Below, piece by piece: positions 5,668 through 6,478 of a DNA stretch of 6,478 nt. Numbering within the stretch: the first letter of the stretch is position 1; every line of letters begins with the position of its first letter. The DNA is taken from NCBI GenBank assembly GCA_002426825.1, contig DINK01000051.1:8873-15350 (forward strand). Reading direction: 5' to 3'. The notes under the pieces are model-generated. The model was not told the origin of the DNA. It saw nothing but the letters and a program-made list of their open reading frames with translations, and made no database searches. Both the position numbers and the translations under genes were made by a program. The DNA is from Holosporaceae bacterium UBA5542 (lineage in GTDB: Bacteria; Pseudomonadota; Alphaproteobacteria; UBA7879; UBA5542).

Positions 5668-6478
5668 TTAAAATGTCTTTCTTTTATCAAGATCACTAAA
5701 GTGCGTAAAGCGCGCATCGAAAAATAGTTTTACCGTTCCAATGGGCCCATGTCTTTGTTTAGCAATAATAATATCTGCCTGATTTTGGATTGATTCCATA
5801 CGTTCTTGCCATACAGCATATTTTTCAGTTCCCGCCTCAGGTTCTTTCCTGGCTTCATAATATTCATCGCGATAAATAAACATGACAACGTCTGCATCTT
5901 GCTCAATTGAGCCTGATTCTCTTAAATCAGAAAGTTGGGGACGCTTGTCATCACGCTGTTCCACGGCACGAGAAAGCTGTGACAAAGCTAGTATTGGCAC
6001 ACTCAGTTCTTTCGCAAGTGCTTTTAAGCCACGGGTAATTTCAGAAATTTCTTGTACACGATTTTCAGAACTGGACTGATTGCCACGCATCAACTGCAAG
6101 TAGTCTAGAACAATCATATCAAGACCTTTTTGTCTTTTTAGGCGGCGTGCCTTGGTTCTTAGCGCTGAAATGGTAAGTGCCGGTGTATCGTCAATAAACA
6201 AGGGGATTTCACTGATGCGACGATTCGCTTCAATCAGTTTTGGAAAGTCTGTGGAAGAAAGTTCCCCTCGTCGAATTTTGTCGGACGTAATTTTTGCCTC
6301 ACCAGATAAAAGACGTGTGGCAATTTGGTCGGATGACATTTCCAATGAAAAGAATGCCACCACCCCTCCTTCGTTCTTTTTTTGATGTTTTGCAAGGGCC
6401 GCATTAAAGGCAATCGTTGCGCCAAGACCTGTTTTCCCCATAGAAGGTCGTCCGGCAGCAATAATAAGGTCTGAGTTA
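5668..6478 (-). CDS. dnaB: DnaB replicative DNA helicase, C-terminal ATPase domain (partial)
   Basis: The C-terminal 269 residues of the hexameric replicative helicase that unwinds DNA at the fork and recruits primase. The upstream part, with the N-terminal primase-interacting domain and linker, lies beyond the right edge. Reading continues in frame to the edge (NSDLIIAAGRPSMGKTG), so the ATG at 6441 is Met inside the Walker A motif, not a start. Visible RecA-fold elements are Walker A GRPSMGKT, then FFSLEMSS, Walker B MIVLDYLQLM, ALSQLSRAVEQR with the DLRESGSIEQDADVV stretch, and the C-terminal IIIAKQRHGPIGTVKLFF with the arginine/lysine residues that reach into the neighbouring subunit. No intein interrupts the Walker A motif, a common DnaB intein site. 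The stop is followed after 14 nt by lexA, probably in one transcript. Confidence 0.96.
   Translation of the reverse strand, partial: NSDLIIAAGRPSMGKTGLGATIAFNAALAKHQKKNEGGVVAFFSLEMSSDQIATRLLSGEAKITSDKIRRGELSSTDFPKLIEANRRISEIPLFIDDTPALTISALRTKARRLKRQKGLDMIVLDYLQLMRGNQSSSENRVQEISEITRGLKALAKELSVPILALSQLSRAVEQRDDKRPQLSDLRESGSIEQDADVVMFIYRDEYYEARKEPEAGTEKYAVWQERMESIQNQADIIIAKQRHGPIGTVKLFFDARFTHFSDLDKRKTF

Noticed and set aside
1..6478. Undescribed system, mobile element, CRISPR array, tRNA or rRNA
   Set aside because: All coding space is accounted for by seven core genes; no repeats, integrase/transposase motifs or RNA-gene signatures were seen.

Overview
This is a gene-dense, AT-rich piece of a bacterial chromosome that looks alphaproteobacterial. 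The evidence is the LexA DNA-binding domain, whose SKSSVHTLLNGL and NRARALEI segments match the alphaproteobacterial LexA class. It is supported by the LptF-LptG-LptD order, a SurA with one canonical parvulin domain, and the CxxC plus W-Q-I-R motif of LptD. Low G+C, several TTG starts, very short intergenic gaps and local rearrangement would fit a host-associated lineage such as Holosporales or a relative. That placement is inference.

Layout: (1) Positions 1-2732, minus strand, hold a tight lptF-lptG-lptD cluster read right to left. It encodes two inner-membrane LPS-export permease subunits and the N-terminal part of the outer-membrane LPS translocon. LptD runs off the left edge. (2) Positions 2733-2829 are a 97-bp divergent intergenic region, the only sizeable non-coding stretch. 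(3) Positions 2830-4966, plus strand, hold surA (periplasmic chaperone/prolyl isomerase) and rsmA/ksgA (16S rRNA dimethyladenosine transferase). These two overlap by 17 nt and lack the pdxA gene usually found between them. (4) Positions 4961-6478, minus strand, hold dnaB (C-terminal ATPase domain, running off the right edge) followed 14 nt later by lexA. The lexA and rsmA stop codons overlap tail to tail.

Functionally, the left half is an LPS-export and outer-membrane biogenesis block: LptF/LptG power LPS extraction, LptD inserts LPS, and SurA folds outer-membrane proteins including LptD. The right half concerns ribosome maturation (RsmA), replication-fork unwinding (DnaB) and the SOS regulator (LexA).

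I see no mobile element, CRISPR array, RNA gene or phage, and no undescribed system. The most unusual feature is that LexA keeps its Ser/Lys catalytic pair but has Ala-Val where the self-cleavage Ala-Gly bond is expected.
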